A stretch of 64,000 nucleotides of DNA from Halocafeteria seosinensis (Eukaryota > Sar > Bigyra > Bicosoecida). The notes under the pieces were generated by a model that was not told the DNA's origin, ran no database searches, and saw only the letters and a list, made by a program, of their open reading frames with translations. The position numbers and the translations under genes were made by a program. The stretch is from the NCBI GenBank assembly GCA_001687465.1, contig LVLI01000517.1:1-64000 (forward strand), given 5' to 3'. The first letter of the stretch is position 1; the number at the start of each line of letters is the position of its first letter. Shown here piece by piece: positions 9,287 through 21,207 of this stretch.

Positions 9287-12165
9287 TTAGTAGTGCGACG
9301 GTAGAATTGGCCCGAATTCCTTCTTCGATACGACAGTTCGAGCATACTTCTCTCGCTTCTCTTTCGCTTCACGAAGGAGAGTATCAAAATGATGACATTG
9401 GTCCCTCTTGGCGAATTCCAGCTGAGCTGTCCTATCCTTAGGCCGCTGCATGTCAACCTTGCTCTCTGTTGCGCGTTCGTTGTCCAGTTCAGCTGAAGTT
9501 TTCGATGTCGATGTATCGACCTCGATCTCCACCAATGGAGGCGGTTCGGCTAGTAACTTCGCCTTCCACTGTCGTAACTTCAGTTTGGTTCGATCGAGAC
9601 GGCTCATGGCTTGCGTGTTCACACTAGACGCTAACGCTACATGGATAACCGCATTGCCACTGGCAGATTGTTTTCTTTCCCCTGTACCCAATTTCGGAGA
9701 AGATACGGAAACCACTCGGATCTTTTCCAAAAGAGTCTCACGCTCTGCACTCACATCTAGGAACATTACCTGCGGCTGAGATGTTGAGGGCATTTCATAT
9801 GCCGCTTGAGTTGAACCAGTAACACTCGAAGTTTCTACTCCACTAAAAACTGATGACACTGGATGGGATCCTATTTGCCGTTGCACAGCTTGCCATTGGT
9901 TGAGTGAGAACTGCTTGGAGGGACGTTCTCCACTAGCTGAAGGAGCAGCGCGAGTCGCACTATTGGCAACTAAATTTGAGGACAGGGGGTTAACATGCGC
10001 CACTTTATACCCATCAGATGTATCTTTGGAATACACCCTAGATCCATGAGCTTGAGGTTTACTGACATCGCTTACGCTAACACTCTTCGACTCCTGCTTC
10101 CTGAAGGAGGCATATGAAATTTGGAATGGTAGGCCGGTAGTATTGCTAGCCATCACTTGAAAATTGCAGATTGGAATGCCTAGCTGACTTGCATACATTG
10201 ACTTGGGATCATCATGTTCCGTCGCCAAGCGAGAATTCCTTCGTCGTCGATATACGATAAAACTCAAGCACAGTGCTCCCATGGCGGTGAAGAAAGCAGT
10301 CACAAGCGCAAGGGCTACAAGAGGTAGGGAGTTCCCGTTGGAAGCGGGAACCAATGCCCCATTGTGCTTCTGCGGCGCGACGCTACTGGTGATCATTTCA
10401 TTTACTACAGTGGTGTTGGTTGGAGAAGGTGTCGGAGCTGGCAAGGAAGCACTCNAAGAGGGTTGTAACACCGCCGAGTTCGTAGCACTAACGGATGGAA
10501 GTGTCGATTGATTCACCACTGATTCCGAAGGAGACAAACGGGTGCTGTTTGCTGACGCGGTCGATGTCGCAGTCAATCCACCCACATTGATAGATTCCAA
10601 AGGAGTCGTTGTGGTCTTGTGGGATAGAGGTGTCGACGAAGTTACCGAGGGTGTGCTGCTTCATGGCGATTGCAGTGTGGGATATTCAACTCCGTACGTT
10701 GCAGTCGCCGGGGTTGAAGGATTCCTTGAGCAAGGAACAGTTGGTGAAACTGAAGTCGAAGGAGTCAATGACGCTATGCCGGAGGATGAAGTTGAGCTTG
10801 AAGATTCCCCTGTCCAAGTCGGGATCGATGACCTTGTTGTGGAGCTAGAAGCAGTGGACGTAGGCGTTATCGCAGCTTTGGTTGTTACTGTTACCGTTCC
10901 AGTAACGCTGAAAGAGGAAGCGCTTGTTGCACTGGGTGATGAGGAGCAGGAAGGACTGGAGGAACTAGAGCTTGTGCTTGTACTTGCCGGGGAGCTGGAG
11001 CTAGTAATGGTCGATGTTGGAGAGCGAGTGCTGGGGCCACTTGGTGTAGGAGTAGTTGATACGGACGGTGTTGCACTTCTTGAAGCCGACGTAGTTGGAG
11101 TTGGAGTAGCAAGACTTAGGAGCTGAAAACGCAATATTGGAAGACTATACCCGTTGCAAATGTATCCACCCGCACCCCATATCTTGTCTGACCATTTTAC
11201 TATCCCATTGAATCTAAATAAAGTACCGTTTATATCTGACAAGTCCGCCGAATTCCCTGTGCTGTGTAGCGCATTCTCCGCGACTGCATTCCCTACCTCC
11301 GAGGTCTTGCTGCTGCCATTGTATACTGAGTAGCTCACTCGAACATCATCGTTGGCACCCGGATATACATGTATGGACCCAATGAATCCACCAGCATTGA
11401 GGTCTGACGTGATACTACCGGCTACATACGTATTGTTGATGTATACAACACCAAACGGTGATCCCTCCCCTCCTGTATAAGCTCCTGCAATGCCTCAAGC
11501 TACGGAGCCAACAATGTCTCCTCGTGTATAACAATCTAGGATTTTTACTACACCTTCATTTTGTGCTGTGAATCCTCCAGCAATTCCTCCGCATTTGTCG
11601 TTGATCTGGCCTGCGGTATAGCATTCCCGGATAAACACAATACCATTGCTGAGACCAGCATGAGCGCCGACAATACCACCACTCCAGACACCAAGAATAT
11701 CCCCTGTGGAATAGGAATGAGTTATATATACCTGGCCATTCTCATGACCACCATCTGCGCCACAAATTCCACCAGCATTTGATCCCACAATATTCCCAGT
11801 GGAATGACAAACCGTGATATTGACAATCCCATGAATGTCGCCTACCGAGGCTCCTGCAATTCCGCCAGCTCCATTTGCTGCTATTGAACCAGTTGAATAG
11901 GAATTCAAAATCTTGATATGGCCGTTGTTATAACCACATCGAGCGCCACAAAAACCACCACTTTGGAAACCGCGCATTTCTCCTGTGGACTTGCAGCGAG
12001 TTATATACACCTGACCATTGGTATGACCAGCATTAGTGCCACAAATTCCACCAGCATTTGATCCCACAATATTCCCAGCGGAATGACAACCCTGATATTG
12101 ACAATCCCGGCTTTGTATCCTGCCGAGGCTCCTGCAATCCCACCCGCTCCATTCGCTGCTTGCCT
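9287..12165 (-). pseudogene. GLUG mucin-receptor family, locus 1 (decayed copy)
   Basis: Reading 5' to 3' on the minus strand: seven or so GLUG repeats (12165-11400), the closing module (11338-11110), a Ser/Thr stalk, a transmembrane helix followed by FIVYRRRRN (about 10230-10300), and the family tail ending KKEFGPILPSHY at 9287. It is broken in four ways. The 5' part (head, signal, preamble) is missing beyond about 12165. A one-base deletion near 12090 shifts the frame inside the ITVCHSTG repeat. A TGA at 11495-11497 replaces Gly of a GGIAG motif. A second TGA at 10661-10663 lies in the stalk, where locus 2 has Arg. Everything from 12090 to the end is otherwise one continuous frame. One base is ambiguous (n at 10455). 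The tail and membrane segment are as well kept as in intact copies, so inactivation looks recent. Confidence 0.8.
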
Positions 12166-12279
12166 GGTGCGGAGTGGCCTGGTGTCGCACTGCGACAGTC
12201 GCAGGGACTCCCAGCACCCTGCGGGCTGGACTGAGCTAAGCGACTAAGCGTTCCAGGTTGTCCATACAGCTAAAAAAAG

Positions 12280-15200
12280 CTAACTGAGTGAGGGCAGAAT
12301 CGGCCCAAACTCCTTCTTCAAAACCGCCGTGCGAGCATGTTGTTCACGCTTCGCTCTCGCTTCACTAAGGAGAGCATCACGATTACGACGCCTGTTCCTC
12401 TTAGCGAATTCTAGTTGAGCTGTCCTATCCCTTGGCTTCTGCATGTCAAACTTGCTCTCTGTTTCGCGTTCGTTATCCACTTCAGCTGAACTTTTCGATG
12501 TCGATGTATCGACCTCGACCTCCACCAACGGAGGCGGCTCCGCCAATAACTTGGCCTTCCACTGTCGTAACTTCAGTTTGGTCCGATCGAAGCGACTCAT
12601 GTCGTCAGTGTTTACACTCGATGCTAGAGCTACATGAATTACCGCATTCCCACTTGCAGATCCTTTCCTCTCTCCAGTATCCAATTTCGGAGAAGATACG
12701 GAAACCACTCGGATTTTCTCGAAATGAGATTCACGGTCGGAACCGACATCTAGGAGCAATACCTGTGGTCGAGATGCTGAGGGCATTTCATATGCCGACT
12801 GGAGTGCACCAGTAAACGTCGAAGACTCCATCCCAGCGCCAACATGAGATGTTGATGACACTGGAGAAGTACCTATTTGTCGTTGCACAGCTTGGCGTCG
12901 GTCGAGCGAGAATGTCTCGGAGGTATGCTCTCGACTGCCTGAAGGAGTAACCTGAGTCGCAGTATTGGAGGCAGAATTAGAGGCCAGCGGATTGATATGT
13001 GCCAGTTCACATTCTCTGGATGCAACTTTGGAATATACCTTAGAGCGGGCAACGTCAGTCGCAACGCTTACTTCAGCACCTCTTAGTTCATGGTCCCCAA
13101 CGGTCACATATGAAGGGCGGAATTGCATTCCTGTAGCCCCGCAGGACATCATTTGAAAATTCCCGATGGGTATGCCTAGTTGACTGGCATACATTGACTT
13201 GGGATCGTCATGCTTCGTGGCCAAGTGCGAATTTCGTCGTCGTCGATACACGATAAAAATCAAACATATTACTCCTATCCCTATGAGGAAGGCACTCAGA
13301 AGCATAAGCGTGACTAGAGGCATTGAGCTCGCCTTGGAGTCGGGACCCAACAACCCACCGCGCTCCTGCGGTGCGGTACTACTGGTGATCATCTCGGCAA
13401 CTGCGGTTATGTTGGTCGAAGAAGTCTGAGTTGCCAAGATGGACAAGGAAGCACTTGGAGTGGGCTCCAACACCATGGAGTTCGTAGCACTCATGGATGG
13501 AAATGCCGACTGCTTCACCATTGATTCTGAGGGAGACAAACTTGTCATGCTAACTGAGGTGCTCGATGTTGCCGTCCATCCTCCCACACTGATAGATACT
13601 GACGGAGTTTTCGTGGTCTCTTGAGTCCTAGTCGAGGCTGTGCTGCTTCTCGTCGGTTCCAGCGTAGCCACATTCGACTGCTTGACAGTCCGCGAGATTG
13701 AGGGACTTTGCGAGGCAGTAACAGTCCATGAAACTGAAGCAAAAGCCGTCAATGACGCTGTGCGGGAGGATGAAGTTGAGCTAGTAGATGACGATGTCTG
13801 AGTTGGACCAGACGAACTCGTTGTGGAGGTGGAAGCACTGGAGGTGGGTGTCATTGTGGCAGAGACTGTAACTGTTGCCGTTTGCGTGCTAGCCGATGAT
13901 GCGGTTGCCGAAGGAGTCATCGACCCTGACGAAGTAGTAGTATCGCTGACGGAAGACGTACTTGTTGCAGTGACCGACGAGGAACAAGAGGGACTGGACG
14001 ACCTCGTGCTTGTACTCGACCGCGAGCTGGAGCTGCTCATGGTAGACGCAGGCGATGCTGTCAAAGTTGAAGAGCGAGAGACAGAGGAACTTGGGCTTCC
14101 TGTTGTCGATGCGGAAGGTGAAGGCGTCGATGTCCCACTTCTTGAAGCTGATGCAGTCACCGTCGGTGAAGCGGAAGGTGCAGGAAGCTCAAACCGCAAT
14201 CTTGGGAGACTATACCCCCTTTGAATGGTTCCATCTACAGTCCACACTTTATTCGACCATCTTTCTATTCCGTTGAACGAGTATACGGTGCCATCTATAT
14301 CGGACAAGTTTCCCGAATTCCCTACAACAGCGACCTTATCGCTCAGATCATGTCCTATCAAGGACCCGCCGCTGCTGCCATCAAAGACCGAATAGCTCAC
14401 GCGAATAACACCAGTGGCATCTTGAGATATCGTTCCAATTAACCTACCAGCACTTGATGCTATACTACCGGACGCGTATGTATTGTTGATGTACACATCC
14501 CCTGTGGCTGATCCTGTATTAGATCCTGTAATACCCCCTGCGTAAGCACCAATGTCTCCCCATGAATAACAATCTACGATGAGTACTACACCGCCACCAT
14601 TTGCTGCTCCCTCTCCGGCTATCCCTCCGCTAGATTCTGCAGCAATTTGTCCGGTGCTAAAGCATTCCTTGACTAGCACAAAGCCATTCGAGGACCCTGC
14701 TCCATGACCCACGATGCCACCGCTCCCTATTCGAGAGCTGAGTAGATCCCCAGAGGAATATGATTGGGAGATGTAGACATGACCATGCGAATGCCCAGCA
14801 AGACCTCCACAAATACCACCTGCATAGTCTTCTTCAATATGCCCAGTGGAATAGCAGTCCGTGATATTGACAATCCCATGATTGTATCCTACACTGTTTC
14901 CTGCAATACCACCTGCATATTGACCCAGTATCGTCCCTGTCGAATACGAATTCGATACCTTGATTTGGCCATAGTCAAAGCCGCACTTCGCGCCACATAT
15001 CCCTCCACTTTTACCGGAGATGTGCGGCATCATGTGCCCTGATGTACTGCAAGAATCAACCGTGAAAAACTTTTGGCTCGTTTGGACAATGAACCCTCCT
15101 CCCCAGGCAATGGATCCACTCTTGACATCGACGTTTTGGATCAACGGAGCTTGATCAAAGGAAACAACGTTGTCTAGTATCCTAAACAATCCCTCAAACT

Positions 15201-15729
15201 GTGTAATACTACTCAGGTCAACGATGTTGCCGTCTCGTCGACCACCGTCAAACGTCTCATTCGCATCCAAGGAGATATAATCTTGCTTGGTATATCCCTG
15301 ATGCTTCCACGCCAACACACTACAATTCATTTCAAAGAGTTTCCATTCCGCGGTATAGCGAAAGCACGGTTCAGTTCCATTCAGAATTCCAGACCGCAGA
15401 TCCTTCGCTTCACTGAATACCAAATGAAACGACCAGCAAAGTGCCAGCACGTTCCATAGAGCCCAACATCTATTAAAGTACAACGTGCATGTCCATGAAC
15501 CAATACCCGCGTTTCTTTCACTTCCACGAGGGGGTCGGGCCCTGTCCCAGTTCCACAGATCCATAAAGTGCAGCAACGGGACACTCCCCCTCCTTATCGT
15601 CCCCAAGATGCTGTTAAAAATGCAGGGGCGATGTATCGTATTTGCCAGGGCCTGTCTTGAGTGTGGTAATGTTTCTGGGCTCTCGGCCGGGAAACTACTG
15701 TATTGATTTCGTTTCCACTGCGCTACCAT
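12280..15729 (-). CDS. GLUG mucin-receptor family, locus 2 (intact)
   Basis: 1,149 residues without interruption. Order: polar basic head (an alternative start, MDLWNWD, lies at 15564), hydrophobic signal segment WNVLALCWSFHLVF just before the preamble, preamble with conserved Cys and FEMNCSVLAW, YISLDANETFDGGRR and APLIQNVDV motifs, about seven GLUG-type repeats of some 40 residues (SYSTGxIxGxxAGGIxGxxxG), closing module ending LPRLRFELP, a Ser/Thr/Pro stalk of about 250 residues that is probably O-glycosylated, one transmembrane helix (LMLLSAFLIGIGVICLIFIV) with YRRRRN stop-transfer, and a roughly 270-residue cytoplasmic tail. The tail holds the family block KLRQWKAKLLAEPPPLVE and ends KKEFGPILPSLS. 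GLUG repeats are known from bacterial surface proteins and form a beta-solenoid-like region. A cell-surface adhesion or recognition role is inferred; no enzyme domain is seen. Confidence 0.85.
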   Translation of the reverse strand: MVAQWKRNQYSSFPAESPETLPHSRQALANTIHRPCIFNSILGTIRRGSVPLLHFMDLWNWDRARPPRGSERNAGIGSWTCTLYFNRCWALWNVLALCWSFHLVFSEAKDLRSGILNGTEPCFRYTAEWKLFEMNCSVLAWKHQGYTKQDYISLDANETFDGGRRDGNIVDLSSITQFEGLFRILDNVVSFDQAPLIQNVDVKSGSIAWGGGFIVQTSQKFFTVDSCSTSGHMMPHISGKSGGICGAKCGFDYGQIKVSNSYSTGTILGQYAGGIAGNSVGYNHGIVNITDCYSTGHIEEDYAGGICGGLAGHSHGHVYISQSYSSGDLLSSRIGSGGIVGHGAGSSNGFVLVKECFSTGQIAAESSGGIAGEGAANGGGVVLIVDCYSWGDIGAYAGGITGSNTGSATGDVYINNTYASGSIASSAGRLIGTISQDATGVIRVSYSVFDGSSGGSLIGHDLSDKVAVVGNSGNLSDIDGTVYSFNGIERWSNKVWTVDGTIQRGYSLPRLRFELPAPSASPTVTASASRSGTSTPSPSASTTGSPSSSVSRSSTLTASPASTMSSSSSRSSTSTRSSSPSCSSSVTATSTSSVSDTTTSSGSMTPSATASSASTQTATVTVSATMTPTSSASTSTTSSSGPTQTSSSTSSTSSSRTASLTAFASVSWTVTASQSPSISRTVKQSNVATLEPTRSSTASTRTQETTKTPSVSISVGGWTATSSTSVSMTSLSPSESMVKQSAFPSMSATNSMVLEPTPSASLSILATQTSSTNITAVAEMITSSTAPQERGGLLGPDSKASSMPLVTLMLLSAFLIGIGVICLIFIVYRRRRNSHLATKHDDPKSMYASQLGIPIGNFQMMSCGATGMQFRPSYVTVGDHELRGAEVSVATDVARSKVYSKVASRECELAHINPLASNSASNTATQVTPSGSREHTSETFSLDRRQAVQRQIGTSPVSSTSHVGAGMESSTFTGALQSAYEMPSASRPQVLLLDVGSDRESHFEKIRVVSVSSPKLDTGERKGSASGNAVIHVALASSVNTDDMSRFDRTKLKLRQWKAKLLAEPPPLVEVEVDTSTSKSSAEVDNERETESKFDMQKPRDRTAQLEFAKRNRRRNRDALLSEARAKREQHARTAVLKKEFGPILPSLS

Positions 15730-16091
15730 TCAGTATTTTGCACACCAGAGAGGAGCTCTATACACCCGTATGTCTGTCTATGAGAGTGATATACGGCTAT
15801 CTATATATACCCCAAGAAAAGGCGCCGTAAACGAAGATGGCTTCAGGAGGGAAAAAAAAAGGGGCTCCTAGTGCACATGGGGTGCATATACACATAACCA
15901 GACGCCTGCTAAATCACTTGTCTGTGGCATTTATCACTGACGGACAAACATTCATGTATACCAAAGAGTGGCAGTACTGTCTTCTTCTGAGATGGGGTGC
16001 TCACGATTCCCGCGCCTGCGACCTGCGATATCGCCGCTGCCGCAACCGCACCACAAAGTTGTCCGTCGATACATGTATGTTGATGAAAGTT
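15730..16091. other. Spacer between loci 2 and 3
   Basis: 362 bp holding the upstream region of locus 2 and the 3' flank of locus 3. No gene seen. Confidence 0.45.
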
Positions 16092-19000
16092 TTATTGATA
16101 TTGCGATGGCAAGATGGGGCCGAATTCTTTCTTCGAAGCAGCTGTAAGAGCATGTTGTGCACGCTTTGCTTTCACTTCGCGAACCAGAGATTCGCGGTGA
16201 CGACGCTGGTTCCTCTTGGCAAATTCCAGTTGAGCTGCACGACGACTGAGTGCATGATCCTTAGGTTTGTCTGTGCGAGTGCTTTCGCGTTTACTTTCTG
16301 TTTCAAACTCAGAAGCAGCTTCAGTAGAAATGTCAGAGTCGAACTCAATTTCGACCAAGGGCGGTGGTTCCGCAAGTAACTTCGCCTTCCACTGACGTAA
16401 CTTCAGTTTGGTCCGATTGAGACGACTTATATCCTCGGTGTTTACACTTGACGCTAGAGCTACTCTTACTACAGCATTTCCTCGCAGCGACTTCCTTCTT
16501 TCCCCCTTGCCCGGCTGAGGAGCCGACACTGACACTACTCGGATCTTCCCGGACTGGTTTTTAGGTACGTCACCGAAGTCAACGAGCATTACTTGAGGTG
16601 GCAATGCCGATACGTCAGGGGAGTCAAATCCAACGCTAGCATGTTGTGTACTTTCGCCATCTCCATTCGACGTAGCTATAACAGGACGGGGGCCCATGCG
16701 TATGTGCACAGCTCTGTTTTGCTGGAGTGAGAATGCCTCTGTCTATCTCCTGAGGCAGCAATGCAAGTTGCACTGTTTGAAGTTCCTTTAGAGCCAAGTG
16801 GGTTTATATGAGCTAGTTCATTGTTTCCCGATGCATCTTGCAAATATACAGAAGATGCATCCGGAGTATGGGTCTCTCAAACTTCGAAAGGAGCTCCATC
16901 CAATCTCTGGGTAGCAACTTTTATCCCTTGGTACTGGAATAATATACCTCCATTGTTGTTGTTCGCTCCTGACACTATCCGAAAACTGGTGATGGGTATG
17001 CCTAGTTGAGTAGCATACACTGAGTTCGGATCATCAAACATCGTGTTGAGCCGAGCATTTCGTCGTCGTCTATATACAATGAAGACAATACAAATTGTCC
17101 CCAGACCAATCAGGACAACACCACCTACCAGTGGAATTGAGCTACCTTTCGACTTAATTGTATCCAAGCCTTGGTTTCTGTTTGGTTCAGCGCTGCTTGT
17201 AGCCTGTCATCACTGATGAAGAGGTCGATTCTGCTGAGTTAGTCCCCTGAGGTATGCTGGTTATTGATACCACAAATCCTGATTCCGGGCTTTGAGTCCA
17301 AAGAGAGGAAGCAGCGTCTTTTGTAGGTGTGGTCGAAGCTCCACTTGATTTTGTTTCAGCTAGAGCCGTGCGCGTAGCAGGCGAGCTACTTAGTGAGCTT
17401 GTACTAGTTCTCGTAGGTGCGGCAGGGTCCGCACTGGAATTAAGCCTAGTCGGAGACATCGAACAAGTGGCAGTCGGTGTTTTTGAACCAGTATCGGGGG
17501 ATGCACGGGTCGATGTGGGTATGGAAATTGGAGTCAAAGAAGCCATACTGGAATGGGATGCGGTCCCCGTAGTAGTGGCTGCAGATGAAGCAGCGGGAGT
17601 CGCGCCGGGAGTAAACGAGACGGCCCTTCGCGACGTTCCTGGGGATTCCACCGTGGTGAAAGAACAGGTGCTTGTTGTCGTCCGCGACAAGGACGGAGGA
17701 AGGAGGGTTGTGCTTGGATTTTCAGTTCCACTTCGAGCAGGAGAAAGGGACAAAATACAGGAAGCACTTGCGCTGGCCAAAACCGACCGTGAAGGCCAAA
17801 CCAAGCTCGTACGTGTGATTGAACGAATTGGCGTGTCCGTACTTGTTACCGCAGGGCTTGCGGTTGCGGACACGCTGGGTGTGTTGGTCAGTATCGGTGT
17901 TACTGTAGGACTAACAGTCGCGCTTAACTGGAACCGCAAGATAGGTAATTGCTCGCTTCCTTTATCCTCAGTGCTGCTTAAACCTTGAACCCATACGGCA
18001 TCGGACCATTGCTGTATTCCCTCCTGATGATACAGAGTTCCATGAATGTCTCCCAAATCAGCTGAATTTCCTGTTTGCTGCAGCTTGCTGTCCTCGTCCA
18101 ATCCTACTAGCCTCCCCGATGCTTCTGGATTGCCATTGTATACCGAGTACTGCACTCGAATAGTCCCACTCGCTTCAATTGAAATAGCTCCTATAATGCC
18201 ACCAGCATGTACTCCAGTGACTGAACCTGATGCATACGTATTTGTGATGTATACATCACCTGTAGCCAAGGAGGGTCTGCCTCCTGTGCTCCTTCCTGTA
18301 ATACCTCCAGCAACTTCGCCACTGATCCCTCCTCGTGTATAGCAATCGGTGATATGGAGTTCACCGTCGCTCTCTGCTGCCTGGTCTCCACTTATACCTC
18401 CACTACCCAGGGCAGATATCTGTCCTATACTATAACATTCCTTAATATATACGAATCCGTTACCACGACCAGCACTGGAACCTACGATACCCCCATTCGA
18501 TGCACCCTGGAGCAGATCTCCTGTGGAACAGGAACGAGTAATATACACTTCACCGTCAGATTCACCAGTATTAGCTCCACAAATACCACCTGCACCATCT
18601 GCTTCAATATTCCCCGTGGAATAGCAACCCGTGATATTGACGATTCCGTGATTGTATCCTACCTGGCGTGCTGCAATACCACCCGCCCATGGACCCAGTA
18701 TCCTTCCTGCTGAGTACGAATCCGTTATCATGATCTGACCATGATCATGACCACTTCGATAACCACATATTCCGCCACCCCCAGTATCAATATCTCCGGA
18801 TGAGCTACATGAATGGACCTCAAAGAATTTTTGCTCTTTTTGGACAATAAACCCACCCGAAATTGTAGTAGATCCATTCCTAACATCAAGGTTTTGAATT
18901 AGTGGAGCTTCTTCAAACGACGTCACACCGGCTGCTATTCTGAAGAGTCCTGCGAAATTCGAGATACCAATCAAATCAATAACGTTCCCCTCTCTACGAC

Positions 19001-20802
19001 CACCGTCAAACACTTCATGCTTATCCAAGGAGATGTAGTCGTCGTTCGTGTAACCATAATCAGTCCACACTAGCACAGCGCAGTTCAACTGAAAAAGCTT
19101 TGTTGCGGATGCATAGCTAAAACATTGCTCGGAGCCACTCAGAATAGCGGCTCGCAAATCTCTGGGTGGTGAGCTAGGGGTAGGGGTTGTTGTAGCAGTG
19201 ATTGTTAGACTTGGAGTTGGCGACGAGCTGGTAGAGGTGCTAGCGGTGCATGAATTCGTAGCTGTACTAGAGCTATTCGGTGTTCTGGTTGCTGTTGGTG
19301 TTGGGGAAGGGCTAATCAACTGAAAGCGCAAGATCGGCAAGTTTTCATCGCCTACATTTGGGACCCAAATGTTGCCAGGCCATTTTTGCACACCTCCCTG
19401 GTGATATAGCACTCCACGTATGCTGTCCAAGTCATCTGAGTTTTCTGTCTCTGAGAGCTTGTTGCCGGAGTCGGATCCTACGATCGGCCCGGTTCCTCCA
19501 TTGCCATGGTATACCGAGTATTTCACTCGAATAGTACCACTTGCATCATTATCTATCTCTCCTATGATACCACCAGCGCTCGCGCCACTGACAAAACCAG
19601 AGGCATATGTGTTTCGGATGTATACGTCACCCGTGGCATCTGAATCCCGTCCTCCTGTATGATAGCCCGTGATTCCTCCTGCTTGTTGGCCACTAATAAT
19701 TCCTCGTGCATAACAATTTGTAATACGTACTTTTCCTCCTTTGAATGCTGTATTAGCTCCGCAAATCCCTCCACTATCCTCGGCAGATATATTTCCGGTA
19801 CTAAAGCATTCCGTGATAGACACAAAGCCACTCTCCTTGCCAACATCGCGGCCAACAATGCCACCACTGTCTTGGCCAAGAATACCCCCAGAGGAATAGG
19901 ACCGAGTAATATACACTTGACCATTCTTATAACCAGCAGCCTCTCCACAAATGCCACCTGCTTGTCCTCCTTCAATATTTCCCGTGGAATAACAATCCGT
20001 GATATTGACAATCCCATAATTGGTTCCTACTTGAAGTCCTGCAATACCACCTGAAAATTGACCCAGTATCCTCCCTGTCGAATACGAATTCGATATCTTG
20101 ATTTGACCATGATTATAACCACTTTGATAGCCACAGATACCACCACCAGCATTGCCAGTTATATCTCCTGATGAACTACATGAATCTATGGCAAAGAATT
20201 TGTGGTCTCGTTGGACAATATGTAATTCCTGAATATGCGGCTGTTTTTCCATTTTTCACATTAAAGTTTCGTATCAATGGAGCTTGGCCAAAAGAAGCAA
20301 CATTACTCATTATCTTAAACAATCCCTTAAAATCTGTCATTCCATTCAAGTCGACTACGTTGCCACTTTGCCGACCACCATCGAATGTCTCTGACGCATC
20401 CAGCGAGATGTAGTCTTCAGGTCCATATCCATGTTCACTCCACATCAATATACTGCAGTTCATTTCTAACAGCTTCAAATGCTGAGCATAATGAAAGCAC
20501 GGTTCAACTCCATTTAGTATTATAGATCGTAAGTCCGTTGCTTCATCTATAGGCGAGACGAAGCAAACGACGGATAACCTTAACAGCAGTGGTGTATCGC
20601 AGAAGAACAAGGCCCGGTGGCGAAAAGCGAGCCCACCGAGCCCTCTCCCGAAGAGCGAGGCCCAAGACGCTTTGAAAGGATGGTAAGTATGAAGAACCTC
20701 ATACTCACAAAGAGTCCGAGTGTTGGTGAACGCAGGGGTAGGCAATGCAGGAGGGCCCTTGGGAGGTCTTCGACGGCGTGAACTTTGCCGGTGGTAGGCC
20801 AT
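16092..20802 (-). pseudogene. GLUG mucin-receptor family, locus 3 (two ectodomain modules, several frameshifts)
   Basis: Arg-rich head starting MAYHRQSSRRRRPPKG at 20802, signal segment LLLRLSVVCFVS, preamble, first GLUG module, short Ser/Thr linker (about 19180-19310), a second complete preamble plus GLUG module, the long stalk, transmembrane helix with FIVYRRRRNARL (about 17050-17130) and the family tail ending KKEFGPILPSQYQ at 16092. At least four frame changes break it: near 20230 (before IVQRDHKFF), near 17205 (before TSSAEPN), in the 16750-16880 stretch, and near 16740. Each lies between two segments that both match the family, so these are small indels, not introns. Sequencing error is possible for any one of them but unlikely for all. 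The MULE transposon lies 108 bp upstream of the first ATG. Confidence 0.78.
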
Positions 20803-20901
20803 AAATAATTCACACTGCTACTACTGCTTCCTGGTGTGGTGTTGTTGCTTCTGCTCTGCTCCTAAAGACCTGCATGTGCTTCTCGAATCCTACAACCCCA
20901 A

Positions 20902-20910
20902 AGTCGAGCC
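20902..20910. repeat. MULE target-site duplication, left
   Basis: agtcgagcc, directly abutting the left terminal inverted repeat and identical to 24799-24807. Confidence 0.88.
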
Positions 20911-20992
20911 TAGAGCGGGACACGTTTCCAAATTGTATTTGTGAATTATTTCCAAATAACCTAGTTCAACTTCAACATGTAGATGGTACTTC
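20911..20992 (+). repeat. MULE terminal inverted repeat, left
   Basis: Begins tagagcgggacacg and runs to ggtacttc; reverse complement of 24717-24798 with one mismatch (near 20968). Beyond it the two flanks diverge at once. Confidence 0.9.
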
Positions 20993-21207
20993 AAACAATT
21001 TCAACACATTCATGGAATTATGGAATTGCGTTGTTGCAACCGTTGCTCACTTTAACCAAACAGGTGCGAAGCACTTCAATACAGCTTGCCTCGTTGAATA
21101 GCGCTATATCAGCCGATATATGGAAGCCATGAAGGCAGCAAAAGTAGGAATTTTTTGAATCGTTTGCAACCGTAACAACGGACACTGCTATCCTAAATCA
21201 GACACTA

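Noticed and set aside
10542-14224. Long plus-strand frames opposite the stalks (also at 17329-17988, 31023-31418, 37777-38223)
   Set aside because: They are the antisense of Ser/Thr codon runs, which yields Val/Glu/Leu-rich frames by composition. They have no start context, domain or homologue and vary with stalk length.
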